A stretch of 64,000 nucleotides of DNA from Steinernema hermaphroditum (Eukaryota > Nematoda > Chromadorea > Rhabditida > Steinernematidae). A program made the translations under genes and the position numbers. The notes under the pieces are model-generated. The model saw nothing but the letters and a program-made list of their open reading frames with translations, was not told where the DNA came from and did no database searches. Every line of letters begins with the position of its first letter. Position 1 is the stretch's first letter. The stretch covers positions 6,572,001 to 6,636,000 of the forward strand of contig CM059622.1 of the NCBI GenBank assembly GCA_030435675.1. The letters are read 5' to 3'. Positions 46,868 to 59,453 of the stretch are shown piece after piece.

Positions 46868-48930
46868 CTCGTAAACAGATTCCATGTGTCAGGTTTGAAG
46901 TGTTCATACCGAGTTCTCCATCCTATCCTGGTCTTGATCCTCTCTTCTGTGCTTTTATTTGCTTCCGAACAACTCAAATGAACTCAACCGACTACCGTAC
47001 CCTGGGCACATGACGTGAAGGGGGAAGCAATCTGCTTAGGCTAAACGGATTCGAAAAACTGACGTCAGATTAAATCGTCCTCTGGGCGAAGTGCCGATTT
47101 AAATCAAAACACGCTTAATTCAGAGGAAGTGCCGAAGCGGAATTCGTGTGTGCGTCAGCGAATGAAAAATTCATTTAAATAACAACTGTGACGGCAAATC
47201 GAGGATCCGGCTCGTGGCAGGAAGACCGACGCCAGCGTCGATCTCACCGCCACGTCTTCAATGTCCCAAAAAACTTCCTTGATGAGGTGGGAGAATCGGA
47301 GATCGCTGCTGTTTGGCCTAGATACTGTAGCCAGGGGCGACCTAATTGTTATTCAGAAGATTCTTGATATTGCCACTTGTAGATGATAATTGGCTATCGA
47401 AAGAGGCTATCGTCAGTCGCCTTACGTCAGTTCGGCAGCTAGAAGCGCCTTCAAAACAAATTAAATTTCTGGAATAGCAACCGTGTTTTCATCCAAGTAG
47501 AGTTGACGCTGAGATGTTCCTCGAGTGGCCAAGGATGGTACGAAGAAGGGGAAAGGAGTTCGCACAAATTAAGTGATGGTTTGTTTAAAAAGGACCCTGA
47601 GCCTTCGGTAGCACGACGACACCTCATTTCTAGATTTGTAGAGAAAAAAAGGAGATGAGTTGACTGTGATTGCCTTGAAAACAACGAGAAACGTTCACAT
47701 TGATTTTCTATTTAAAACAGGATGACAAACTCTCTAGGAAAGGCTATCCATGCGTGAACAAATACTAGAACAAGTGTGCACCGAAAAGTCGTCTCTATGG
47801 CTGCACCAGGGAAATCTGGAAAAGCTTTCGTTTACAGAACCCATACAATTTCGAAAGACACAGAGAAAATGCAACCCCAGAAGGCCTGGACACCAGGGAG
47901 CCGCTGCTCCGTAGGAATTCGGGCACGCTGGGGTCACTGTAGGACACCTCCTCCTATCTTTCAGTTTACTATATACTTGTTCCTGTGTTAAAATTTATCT
48001 AGGAAGCCATTGCGGCTTCATAAATAATGTAGAGATACGCATTTCTCCAACAATTTGCGAGTAGCCTCGAGAGTAATATTCATCCGGAATAGGAAAGTCT
48101 TCTCGTGTAAGTTTTCATTCCATGTCGTCAGGTTGATCTTGTACTCTATGTCTATTCCTAAACCATGTTATCATGATCCACTAGAATGAAGATAGATGCG
48201 ATCATTCTTTGTCCTTCTAGGAATCAAGTCCATGGCAATCGCCATTTCTAATCTTCTTCTAATCCGCTTTATCTTTTGTTTTGAACGTCAGACTGCAGTC
48301 TGGCTGGACACGTTTTGAGAAGTGCTCTAAGATTAGACAAATCCTAACTAAAAAGAGAAGGAGTGAGTGAACAAGAATCATAGATTGATGAGAAGTAAGC
48401 ACTCCGGGATGAACTCATGAAAACAAGGCCAGACTTCTGTGACCTTCAGTAGGGGCGGTTGAATGAATGGATGTGAAGTCGCCCAAACCGGTTAACATGA
48501 GGAACTTCGCGACAGATTCCCCGAAATGCACTCAGAAAAGTCGCAATGAGGAAGTCATCCATCTCGGCGCCGGCCTTGCAAGGAGGTCTTGAGGGAGTCG
48601 CGAAAGAGGCGTCGCCCACACACGAGAAGGCAAACACGTTGAACACTTCGGCGTTCTATTTTAGACCGTGGACGTAGTTTGGCCCTCCATATAACTCCAA
48701 CACGAGGTCACCCGGAACCCACCTATATTCATCGTGTCTTGTTACTTACTGTTCGGAAACGGTGATTCACTCAAGATCTCTTTCGGGTGGATAGCTAACA
48801 CCCAATAGAGAATTTCTTTTTCCAACGGGAGGCTAATGTTTGTTTTAGATTATTGTATACTCTCTCATTCCGACGTCTATAGCCCTGAAATTCATCGCTT
48901 AAAACCAGGGTCCATTTGATTCACATAGAG
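46868..48930. other. intergenic region with a repeat fragment
   Basis: No gene recognised. 47878-47903 nearly repeats 46398-46424 (cagaaggcctgg...caccagggagccg). An atactgtag motif lies at 47322-47330. Confidence 0.45.
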
Positions 48931-49303
48931 CTTTATTATGAATTATCTTTAATGGCGACTGTTGCAGAGATCGTCGTTGCAACAGCAGAAACTGACGGGG
49001 ACTCCCTGGAAAGTGGTGCTGATGCATCGGTTCCGCGAGAGCTGAAAACGACCGATTGAGTCAGCACACCTATCTCGGTTCAAAAGTGCAAACAAAAGTG
49101 CATTTGCCCAGGATGGCAAGATCAAAAAGCTGGGTTCCCACTGGGTGCCGCCGTGCCAAAAAACAAGAAGTAGTCACAAAGAGAAGCGTCTTGTGTCGGT
49201 CATTTATATGATGTCCACGGAGTGTGGACGGAGGCAAATGGAGACAAGGAGTGACAGTGTCTTTATCGGGCAGTGGAAGGATGGATATGGACTAGGTGTC
49301 TAA

Positions 49304-49651
49304 CTACATCGGAGATCTCCTGACTATGGGCTCAGAATCCGGGTTGTGTCGCCGGAGGCGAACTTTTAGCTCAGTGAACTCAGACCCCACCATGCATCTG
49401 TAGGTGGAACAGCCGGCCTTGACGACGTTGAGGATAACGGCAGCCTCGGCGGTCATGTTGTAGCAGTAGGCGCTGCTCCCTTCGCACTCCTCCGTTTGTT
49501 CTCCGAAACTCTGACCGCTTATGTACTTGAAGCCCTGAAGGAAGCTGTTCTGAGGGTGTGGAGGGGACTGTGTTACCTTGTAGCACTTGAGGGCAGCGAT
49601 CGCGGAGACACAGAGCAGGAGCAGAAGGCAGATACGGAGGAAAGCGTTCAT
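49304..49651 (-). CDS. small secreted protein, ET-module-like, apparently truncated
   Basis: A 115-codon frame begins with a signal peptide (MNAFLRICLLLLLCVSAIA). A 42-bp intron (gtaaca...cttcag) right after LKCYK would remove 14 codons without breaking the frame, leaving about 101 residues: CYKGFKYISG, then ECEGSSAYCYN and KAGCSTYRCM. This cysteine spacing resembles the first half of nematode ET-module/Ly6-like secreted proteins. The usual C-terminal CCC...C-N cluster is absent; the frame runs on to a basic tail ending RRSPM. A tttcag acceptor lies 6 bases before the ATG. Function unknown; secretion is the only firm inference. Confidence 0.65.
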   Translation of the reverse strand: MNAFLRICLLLLLCVSAIAALKCYKVTQSPPHPQNSFLQGFKYISGQSFGEQTEECEGSSAYCYNMTAEAAVILNVVKAGCSTYRCMVGSEFTELKVRLRRHNPDSEPIVRRSPM

Positions 49652-49719
49652 CTGGGCCTGAAAACGACAGGAATGAGAGGATGCTTTGTGTGTGATTCAC
49701 GTGTGGGCAGCGGAAGTAG

Positions 49720-51040
49720 CATTCGAAGCGTCTTTTTAGAGGAGACGATTGATCGGGGAAAACAGAAAGGACAGCTGCCGACTCTACTCCGCCGTCCGAT
49801 TTCGATCGACCGTCGAGGGAACTCGTTCTGTCCTAATTAGAGAGAAGCTCAAATAAAAACAAACGGTAAAAAGTGGCGGGAGAGCGGGTGGAATGTGTAC
49901 GATACACTGCGAAAAGCGAACTCAGCGATTCAGCTTCCGCCTTGGAGTCAACTGATTTCAGAAGAGGCTTGATCAATATCGAAGAAAGCGAGGAGTGATT
50001 AGCTCTAACAGGTGACATTAGTGTTTAGAGGTGACAATAGGAATAGGAAAGTGACGGGCAGCATCGAGCAGGACAGTGTCATATGCGTCACTTCTCACAT
50101 GTTTCACAAACATTTGAAATAGATCAACTGAATTTAGCGTAGAAAAGAAAGAAAAACAGAACCCAGTGCCACACAAGATCGGAAAAGCGAAAAACTCTAG
50201 AACTAAATCAAGAAATACGCTTTTTTAGAGTAAAAATTATTGCTTATTATTGTCAAAACTTTATTGTTATAAATAAGTTTAAATGTGTATTATAAATAAA
50301 TGTGTATAGCATCCAAAATTCATAAGTTTTTTTCACACAGGGTATCCAAAAAGAGTGCTCTATAGAATCTGGTCTAGATGAAGTCTACTAGACAGATGCC
50401 CGGACAGCCATTCGGAAATTGAAAACGTGAGACCAGTCGGTTCCTACCGTTGTGCGGGCACTCGGTCACCGACGTTGTGCAGGTGTGCGGAACCGATAAG
50501 ACGGTCTGATCTACACAGCGCTTCTTTTTATCGTTCTTTTAAAACGCTTACTTTTGGAGCAGTAAGGGCCAAATTTCCCATCGTTAAGCTCTCGATTCAA
50601 AAAATAGCTGCTAGTAGTCAAGTCACTCGGATAGATATTAGAAATATTCTCCACTGGAAGGACCAAAGGCCAACGCGGCAGGTATCCTCTGCTGTTCAGA
50701 GCCATTTGGATTCTGTAGAATAGCAAAGCACAAAGACGGTGATAGCAGAATAGAAGCATGTGTGAGCAGAACGTCCATGACCCAGGAAGTTCGAAATGAA
50801 CCCGGTGGAGGTACTTAGCGCCAAGAAACCGCTTCTCCCATTCGGGGAGCACCTAACTGAAACGTTTCGCCAAATCAAAAGAGAAACGGCGGCGGCGGGG
50901 AACAGGTTGGCGACGGTCGAGGAGAGACTTTGGCGACTGATCGATCTGTTTATGAAGAAGTCGGCTCGAAAACAGAGCGACAGCTGGCGCTGATCGCCAT
51001 CTGTCTTCTGAGGCCCGAAGAAGACAAGGGCCTGGTCGCA
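49720..51040. other. intergenic region with an AT-rich patch
   Basis: No gene recognised. 50220-50330 is strongly AT-rich (ttattgttataaataag and similar), unlike its surroundings. Confidence 0.45.
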
Positions 51041-51046
51041 GGAACC

Positions 51047-51052
51047 TTTATT
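51047..51052 (-). terminator. poly(A) signal of the GPI-anchored cysteine-rich gene
   Basis: AATAAA on the minus strand, 44 bp past the stop codon at 51096. Confidence 0.6.
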
Positions 51053-51095
51053 CGCCAGATCTACAAAAGAAGCGAAGCACAGGAAGGGCAACGGG

Positions 51096-52093
51096 CTAGA
51101 CGAATCCCAGAGAGACCGCAAAGGCTGCAAAGACCACACACATCGTTGATACGGTAGGCACGGAGAGGGCGCCGTTCTTGGGCCCTGTGGGCCAGACGGT
51201 GTCGAGTCTGATGGCAGGATCCTTCCACTTGAAGTCGGCGTTGCAGTTGTCCGTTCCCCGACAGCAGCAGATCTTTCCCTTCAGGGGTTCTCCGTCGGGA
51301 CCCTAAAGACGCTCTGGATACTGTAGCGGGGCGTGCTCACCTTGTAGTCGATGTCGAGGCACTGTCTCTGCGTCTCGTTCACCCAGGCGACCGAATCGTT
51401 GACGATCTCGGAGCAGCGCGGGTGGTTGAAGACGACCTCCGTGCTCCGCCACATCGAGTTGTTCTTGTACTCCTGAAATGTGCAATTTTGGCGCCTAGAA
51501 GCAGGAAGGGGCCACTGACCGAGTCCATCTCCTTGCTCTGAACGTGTTTGAGCAGGAAGCGGGACTCGCAGCCGCGATGGACGAGGATCGGGGAGCCCTT
51601 CTCGGGGATGTTGTGCATGAAGGCCATGCACCACTTCTCCTGGCAGTCCTTGTAGATGACCGTCTCCTCCCGCGGGTCCTCGTACAAGTAGGAGCACTTC
51701 TGACCCGAGGTGGAGCGAATCTCGGGCTGTTGGAAGACCAGTTGAGGATTGCAAAGTTGCTGAATGTACCGTAGCCTGCATGTCATGCCACTTGGTCACC
51801 TACCCCCACATTGCAGCAGCACCGGATGTCGCCGTTCTTGGTGAAGCAGCCGGCGACGTTCGTCTTCCCGGCGAGCGTCGACTGGTTCCTACAGTAGTTG
51901 TCCTCGTCGCACGAGAATTCCGCCGTCTTCTTGTCGTGGAAACACCACCCGCCGATGTTCGGCACTTCGCAGATGCCCTGAGGAGTACGGTATCGGTGGT
52001 TTACGGGGATTCGGCTACCTTCTTGTCGTGGGCGCACCACCGCGCCTCTGCCAGAAGGAAAAGAAGGGGGAGGAGGAGGACGAGACGCTCCAT
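51096..52093 (-). CDS. GPI-anchored cysteine-rich surface protein, two ET/Ly6-like modules
   Basis: Five minus-strand exons, all phase 0: 52093-52019, 51977-51804, 51726-51520, 51472-51341 and 51302-51096, giving 264 residues. A signal peptide (MERLVLLLPLLFLLAEA) is followed by two cysteine-rich modules. The first ends in CFTKNGDIRCCCNVG. The second starts at CSYLYED, includes DCQEKWCMAF and ends in GKICCCRGTDNCN. The CCC...CN ending is typical of nematode ET/Ly6-type three-finger-like domains. The C-terminus ends in a hydrophobic stretch (VSTMCVVFAAFAVSLGFV) with no cytoplasmic tail, as in GPI-anchor signals. It is probably an extracellular surface protein; the ligand is unknown. Intron 4 contains an inverted-orientation atactgtag repeat at 51318-51326. 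Confidence 0.75.
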
Positions 52094-52330
52094 GGCGACC
52101 GAAAAGTTGCGAATGACTTCTGAGAGGGAATCCGGCGCCGAAGACGCGAATGCATTCGCGATGAGACGGCACTTCGCTATGAATTCGATGCATCCGAGAT
52201 GACCTCTTTGTTGTGGGAGAGGCGGAGGCGATGAAAGCCAATTAGGAGGGCGTCTGTGAGAGCTGTGTGAGAGTGTTTGAAACAACGATCATAGCGGGAA
52301 TGATGTTTACATGGCTGAATACTACAGAGT

Positions 52331-52748
52331 TCACAGCATATTCATCTTGAATGGTAGTCGCCGTAAACGTCCGTTTTGTATTCCTTTCCCAAGGCTCCAC
52401 CCCGGCTGTCGCAGAAGAATGGACTGGAGACTGCTGGAAATGTCGTGCCACGGCGAAAAAGTACAAAAGCTCGCCGGGTGGGTGAACCAAGGCAAACATG
52501 GATTGGAATAAAAAAAATTCTCACCACAGCACACAAATCGTTCCCTAGACGATTCACGAATGCATAGAAACCAATTTTATGACTTTGTTTCTTCCTTTCG
52601 GAAATTGCAAACTTAAGATTTCGAATTTCCGAGTTTCAGCATTTTTTAGATGAATAGCATACCGAGCACAGGTTCCCGGCATCTCCAGAGGATCATTGTT
52701 GTACGCGAGGCGGAGCACCTGGCTAAGGAAGGAGCCTCGCTGCAGCAT
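52331..52748 (-). CDS. possible small two-exon gene, unknown function
   Basis: Exons 52748-52663 and 52433-52331 (minus) join in phase to 62 residues starting MLQRGSFLSQVLRLAYNNDP. Support comes from a TATA box at 52819-52826, about 70 bp upstream of the ATG, a gtatgc donor and an atttccag acceptor. The protein matches no family I recognise and has no signal peptide. The second exon looks less protein-like than the first, so the 3' part may be wrong. Confidence 0.3.
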
Positions 52749-52818
52749 TGTTGAGACGATTCATACTGAAATCGACTGAAAACTGCCAGGAAAGAACGCT
52801 CCACTACCGTAGCCAACG

Positions 52819-52826
52819 TTTATATA
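52819..52826 (-). promoter_or_regulatory. TATA box of the possible small gene
   Basis: TATATAAA on the minus strand about 70 bp upstream of the ATG at 52748. Confidence 0.45.
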
Positions 52827-52829
52827 GCT

Positions 52830-55800
52830 CAGACGGCCGTTTTTTTGTCCCGGTACAGTCCTAATACGATCCGGCCGTTTTCACTAATTGTCACTCTTTT
52901 TTTCACAGGGCTATCACTCTGAGTCATAAATTTGGTATTCCCTAAATATTCGATCAATAGTCAGTCAGAGAACGAGCATCCCGATCTTTTATTCCAGCGT
53001 TGCCGTTCCAAGAAGACCATTGTGACGTAATTATTGGATGAGAAGTGTCGTAATAAAACATTGATGAGCCGCCGGAGTGCAAACGGTTTCTGTTCCTTAT
53101 CGATTGATCACTTTAAGTGTGTCCGCCTTCTCATTAAAACGCCTTTGTTGTGTTCTTGTGTTTCTTGGATCCCTTTCTTCTCAAGATTTCTCGTCACCAG
53201 AATATGGAAAACAGCCATTTCCAGCCTTCCTGACAGCTTCAGGTCCCACACATATGCAAATCTCATCCGGACTGCCCTAACCCAATCGACTTCCGAAGTG
53301 CCTTTTCCGTACATCTTTCGACTTCCTCCGATAGAGTTCCATCGATTTCTGAAAGAGTTATATGTATTCGGAAGACAAGAGGTTCCTATGGGTTACGGTA
53401 GAGAACACTGCCTTCCAGTTCCACCCCAAACGGCGACGATCTCTCGGAAAGAGTCCGTCGACCGGCCATGCCCTTCTTCTTCTCACCGGGTAATCGAATT
53501 TTCGCCTTCAATAACCTCTAAATTCGCGAGCCGCATTAGGCAAATCGGCTGGCGAACCTCTCAGCCGACTGAAGAGCTGCTCCCGCTTTTGACCTTTAAG
53601 TTCACTCATTTCGATCCCTTGTCTTGTCCTTGTTTTCAAGGGTTTTACTCGATCAGGCACATTGTGGAAGTCTGCGTGCTTGAACCGAGACAGGACTCTG
53701 GGGCGATGTCGTCATTCCTTTTCTGATTTTCTCACCCTCGCGTTGTTTTCCTTCCTACTTGTAAGGTCCAATTCGTGGATAGTCTAGTCTACTGGTATTT
53801 TGCAAGCTCTAATATGTGCATTTTAGAAGATGGGTAGCGATCTCTTCGTGGGATAAGATTTCCCTAAAATTTGAGCTGTAGTTCGCTGCTTGTGGAACAT
53901 TCCAAACCTCTTTTTTTCGTCCAAATAAATCATTCAAAGGAACACATCGGTCCCAATCACCGATTCTCCCAATCGATCGCCGTTTTTCTGCTGCCGCGAT
54001 TCTATTTTGGTTGTTTAATTATGAATTATTCGTTCCGATCGGCGGCGTGGGATGTCGAGAGGGTGTATGGCGCCCGATTTAGCATCTCCTCCTCTATTTT
54101 CGCATCCTCGACCTGAGGCGCGAGGTCCTGGCCATCTTGACTCGCTCGGGCGGTAATCCGATTTCGAAGACTTCGCCGTCCCCAAACGAGTTGGACTCGT
54201 CAGGACTCCGTTTCCGAGCATTTTTTTCCTTTGCGCGAAGTTGAGCCTTTCGGTGGATGGATTCCAGCAAGGAGGACCACCGAGGACCTGTGCGTCAGGC
54301 ATGCTTTCCGCTCAGTTCTCTTTGTAAAGATAGTGGTTTCGCGGTACGTTCATGCATTCATGACTGCTGTTATAACACTTTCGTTGAGTTTTTCGTGCAG
54401 AAAACGGATGGATTCCCTGTTCCGTTCTTTTCTATAGAATCAGTAAGGTACATTTCTGGTTGGTGTTAGTAGGAACACAAAAATTCTTCTTACGCCTCCC
54501 ATCCCATCTCCATGATGTCGTCGATTTCGATCCGAGCCAGATTCGTGCTTTGTGTCCGTCTTCAGAGATTAGCGCAACTTCGGACACAAACTTTCGTGTG
54601 TCCTATCCACGTCCTCAGGGCACTCGGTACACTCCTTCTCTGCGTAATTGCCCAAAACAGAGCAACTTTAACGAGGCCAGTTTTCAAAAAGCCAAAGTCC
54701 GAGGGTCGTTTGCGGGAAGGAACGAGTGGGAGGTCCATACATAGCCTGCTAAGGCTTCTGCCCATTATAGGTCGCCTACCACAAAATTATCGTAATAAGT
54801 AGGTAGGTAATCCTGCACTTTCCAATTCAAATTCACTTACAAGATCGATCAGATGGTCGCCCAGTGGCACAGTAAACTCAGACTAAAAAGACTAGTCTCA
54901 TTCGGCTCCAAATGAATATCTTCCGATGTCCGATGCATTACTGCAATGGCGCTCAAATATTCATGACGACCGTGTCATTACTGGGAACCCAGAGCCGACG
55001 ACGCATTGTTTACAGCCAAATTAGGAACGAATACGAAAATAGGTATTCGATTAATTATCGCCCAAGCTCGACGACATGGCCTTCAAGCGCTGGAAATAGC
55101 CATGGAGGCGGATGGAGGTTGGAAACTTTCGATTTTCGTGCAGTTTGCGGTCCGTTTTTGGATTTTGACATTTTGGAAGACTTTCTTTCACTGTCTTTTA
55201 TTTCAAGTTGTTTATACTGATCTGAAAGCGAGTTGTATCGTGATCGCTTAAAAGCGCTTGAGTTATTGTCTTGAATTATTGTCCATCTGAGCTTTTGACC
55301 ATAACATTTCTCTTGAACGGATCGTTCTTGGCATTTGGATATGCAGTATTGCAGTCCCACTTTCCCTGCTATACAGCTACTCTAGATCCTTCTCCTTTTA
55401 GGTCATCCGCGACCTAATCTATTTTGAAAGTGACCTTCCCTATAAGTGAGTTAGCATTTCCGGAACGCCCACAGATGCTGCAAAATGTAGCCGACAGAAA
55501 AGGGGAGGCATGAGATTCAGAGTTACATTTCGTGCGTCACAGGCATCGTATGACAAGAGGAGAGGAACCTTCATTAGATGTTTTTTTGGGATAGCCACAA
55601 ACATGACGAGTCGTTTGACGTTTCCCTCGAGTGTCCTAATGCTCGGAGCCATCATTTATTCATCTGTGTTGTGGAAGTAGAGTAAACGAACAGAGTGATA
55701 ACCGAATCGCACTCACCCGTTCCTGTCTTCATCCATTGAGTGGCAGGTTCCGGCCTAAAATGCTCTTGGTAGCCTTTGCAACCGAAGTGCACCGCCTCCC

Positions 55801-58800
55801 CTTGTAGAGCCTTTCCTTCTTCCTTCCGTGCTAACTTGCTTTTGGTCCAACTTTTCAGTTTCCGGCTGTTTTCCCCACAACTCGCTCCCTTCTAATCCAA
55901 TCCAAAGGTACTTCTTTGTTTCACTCGGACCATCACGCAATCTTTGCCTCCGACGTTCACCCACGCGTTCAGTGCAATAAATCCAATTGTCCCTATTTTC
56001 GAAAAATCGGGCCATTTGAAAATTAGACCCTCCGCGGAGCCGTTTTCTTCTCGCCTTTTTCAAGATGTTCCACAAACACGAACTACAACGAAATCTTTAT
56101 GTTTCATCGCTTTTGTAGACCTGCTCAGTGATAGGCGCAACCTTTTTTACCTCGGATTTTCTCGTCCAAAGTTATGCGCCTTCTTTTTGGGGCTGAATCT
56201 ATGGAGAGTACCAATAGTCATGGTTCGGATCATGGTCTGTCTAACTTCTTATTCTAAAATTTGAGCTATTTGATCGAGGTCATGGTAAGACAGTCAGTTT
56301 TGTCGCACTGAAACATGCCGTGCTGCATAAATGTCTATTTACCGTATAAAATAAACCTGAAATGAGCTGTTCGTCTCCATGGTCTCAGTTCTGCATTGAA
56401 GGCCCAGAAACATGAAACATCACCACTCGGACCCGATGCATCTTCCTTCGCAATTCTCTCTTCCTGGCCCCCGTGTTCCCATTTTTTGTTCCTCTTCTCG
56501 TGCAGGATGTCGTTGCTAAGAACGACCCATTCGATGATAAGCGTTGGCAACAAACGTCGTTTTCACAGAGGGCGCCACGTAATCGGACTGTTTACCTCCC
56601 CAAACGAGTTCGTCTGGCGCCTCATTACCCCCGATTGATCCTCGCCTCCAGAAGGGTCAGTCCGCGTGGACTCCTCTCCTTCGGGCCTGCAGCGGCTCAT
56701 CGCCGATTCCGGCCTTGTTCCTCCACAATTCCTCGTCACGCATGGCTTATTCGGGGTTTCCGCGCTCATCGCCCGAGGCCATCGACGCCGATTGCGGAAG
56801 GCGGGGCCGGCGATCCCTCGCATTCTCCGCGTGCCTCGAGAAGGGCTCACCCGCACCTTCCGGGCACTTTCCAAAGACGTCCAGTTGGGTGCCGGAAACC
56901 ACGGGTGTAGACATCGCGTGACCGCCGCGCATTAGTCTTCCGGATAGCGAGCTGATTTCCTCCGATTTATGAGGTAAACTTGATGTTTGGCCTCGAGTGC
57001 CGCTGAAGGAAGAGGGCTTAGGATAATTGCTCTGTCGTTAAAATGCGATTTGTGTGCATCATTGTGTTCGGCGCTGTTTGCCGCGAGGCCTTTTCTACGG
57101 CTTTGGGGGTGACGGTGGGTGGCATTTGATCTGTACTACGGTACTGTGGGACTACGGTAGAATATCATCAGGTGAGAAGAGTCCTCCAGCCTTGAGTCGG
57201 TGGATACGTTCCAGTCAGAAATGTGGCTTATTTTGTTACCGACATTTTTTTACTTCTTTCTAAAGAACGTTTTGCAAAGTCTTGTGACCTCGGCCATTGT
57301 CTTCGATGAAACATTTCCGTCACAGACGGGAAATGTACTTCCCTTGAGGTCTGCACGCAATGTGTTCGAAATACATTTCGTGTGTTTGTATCTCCGGTCC
57401 TCCTCGTGATGCACTCTTCATGGAAGGGGACGTCACAACTTGAGATGTACCAGATATAGAAATGTCCCCGTATGTACGTTCGGTTTTTCGGGAAGTACAA
57501 TGAATTGTTTTGTCAATGAATGAATGCCCTGTATAGTAAAAAAAACGGAGTTTTCAAGGGATACTCCTGGAATTGACGTATTAGAACCTTTTATAGAGCT
57601 TAAGTCATGTAGCTTCAAGTATGTTTCAAATCTACATGTTTCGCGTTTCCAAAAAGTCGCAAACGGCGTCAGTAATTGTCATAAGCCACGCTTTTACAGA
57701 ATAATGGGTCCAATCGTGAGCTCTACACTCTGTGGACGAGGTTTCCTCTAGTTGTTCCATTTATAGAAACTGGCCTAACCAGACGCAACATCCTGGCGAA
57801 AGACGTGCGTTAGCATAATTGGGCGGCCTTCTCACTTGACGCGTCCTAATCTGTTTGTTATTCCACCCATTATCTCCTCTCCTCCTCAGACATTCCTTTT
57901 TCTTGAGGCGCCTTCCAAAAGCGCACTTTCGGTCCGCCAGTTGTTCTCCATAAACAAAACGGAGATGTGCATCTGAAAGTTCTTTCGTTTCCCAGGGCGA
58001 GTCGCCTCTAATTGAATTGGCTCTTTTCTGTTGAAACCCGTATTAGCCATAGATTGACTTCCCATAAATCTCTGGTCTTTCGAAGAGTTTTTATCGGCCC
58101 CTAAATCCATCATAGAAGGATTTAGAGGTCCGCGACACATAAAAATCATGTCAATCGTGATTTCCGAAAATGGACTCTGTGTCCGAAGTTCGCACGGATC
58201 GGAGTGCATCGAGGGACATTGCACTCTCCTCTAAAAGCTACAATTCTGCAGCGTTTGTTCGAGAACGTGTTTCTCAAAGCGGACTCTGATAAGAAGAAAA
58301 TCGTTTCCAGGGTGATCCATTAAGAGGAATATCCACTCTTGGTTTAAAAGTTGCACTGAAATTACCTCCACAGATCCATAGCTCCAGTTGTGACACGAAA
58401 AAGAACAGAGGCAAAACTACGAAGCTAGTTAGAGCTGCTAAGATGAAAACGACCATAGGCTATCAGCATCAGCAGGAAAGAACTGCTTTCGTCGCTTGTC
58501 ATCCGAACTGTGGAACATTTTGGCCTCCTAGTGTTCTGTGGTCCAATAAGTTTTTGCCGAAAAATTTTTTTCGCGGGAGGGCGCCATTCTTCTAATCGAC
58601 TGGACCATTTTTCCGAGTTATCGTTCGCCATCTTCTAGGCGAAGCCTTAGTCATGAATCTATAAAAACACATCATTTTGACTTTTATACGATTTATGGAT
58701 CATAAGTGGTGTGCAGCTGCTTTCCAAGTACGACCATTTCATAGATTCCAAACAAGTTTACTGTTTTCGAAGAATTTATACTTTTTACGACCGATTTTAG

Positions 58801-59453
58801 GTTAGCATCTGTGGGGATATTTCCGTACAGGCTCGCTAGAATCGTTGTCGATGTTTTCGTCGTCTTTTGGGCATAATCAACAGCATTCAAACATCTGACG
58901 TTTTTACACACGGTGGTCATCCGAACCTTTTTTCAATTGTTTCGAATCCAAAAGAGAACAGAGGAATTTCAAGGAATAAAAGTTGGTGAACGTATGTTAT
59001 TGACGAGCTGTCAAGAATGGCGCCCAAAGGACGCTTCCTCTTCGATGCTCAGCCGCAAAGAGTGCACCCACCTTTCCAGTGGCGCCTTTCCCACGGCGTT
59101 TCGAGTCACGTGGCGTCCGAACTTCCCCGTCCCAACCCGAACCGCGCGAACTTCCTCCGCCGGGCCTCGAGGCGTCCAGGTTCCCCTCGAGCGGCACCCC
59201 TCGACAAGTGCTTCAGATCGCGTGATTGTCATCATGTTTTATGGATTACTTCTTCGCGATTGCATCGCGACGCCAAAATTCCCACCACGCCGTCCCAAGT
59301 ACAATCCAATTCCACTTACGCAGCGTGGCGGGAGCCTGAGGGCCGAATCCCTCAAGCAGTCCGTTCCAGAGAACGACGATCGCCCAGCGGGACATGACGC
59401 CTTCCACGTGAGAACTCCCGCGGAGCAGCCTCTCCGCGTTCTCCAGAAGACAC
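52830..59453. other. 6.6-kb region without a recognised gene
   Basis: Several long but unrecognised open frames occur, the longest being 230 codons at 53034-53726 from a TTG (first ATG at 53064). None has a family motif or a supported exon chain. The region probably includes the promoter of the downstream GPCR gene. Confidence 0.4.

Noticed and set aside
56473..56910. 145-codon plus-strand frame
   Set aside because: Arg/Pro-rich text overlapping an equally long antisense frame; typical of GC-rich non-coding sequence.
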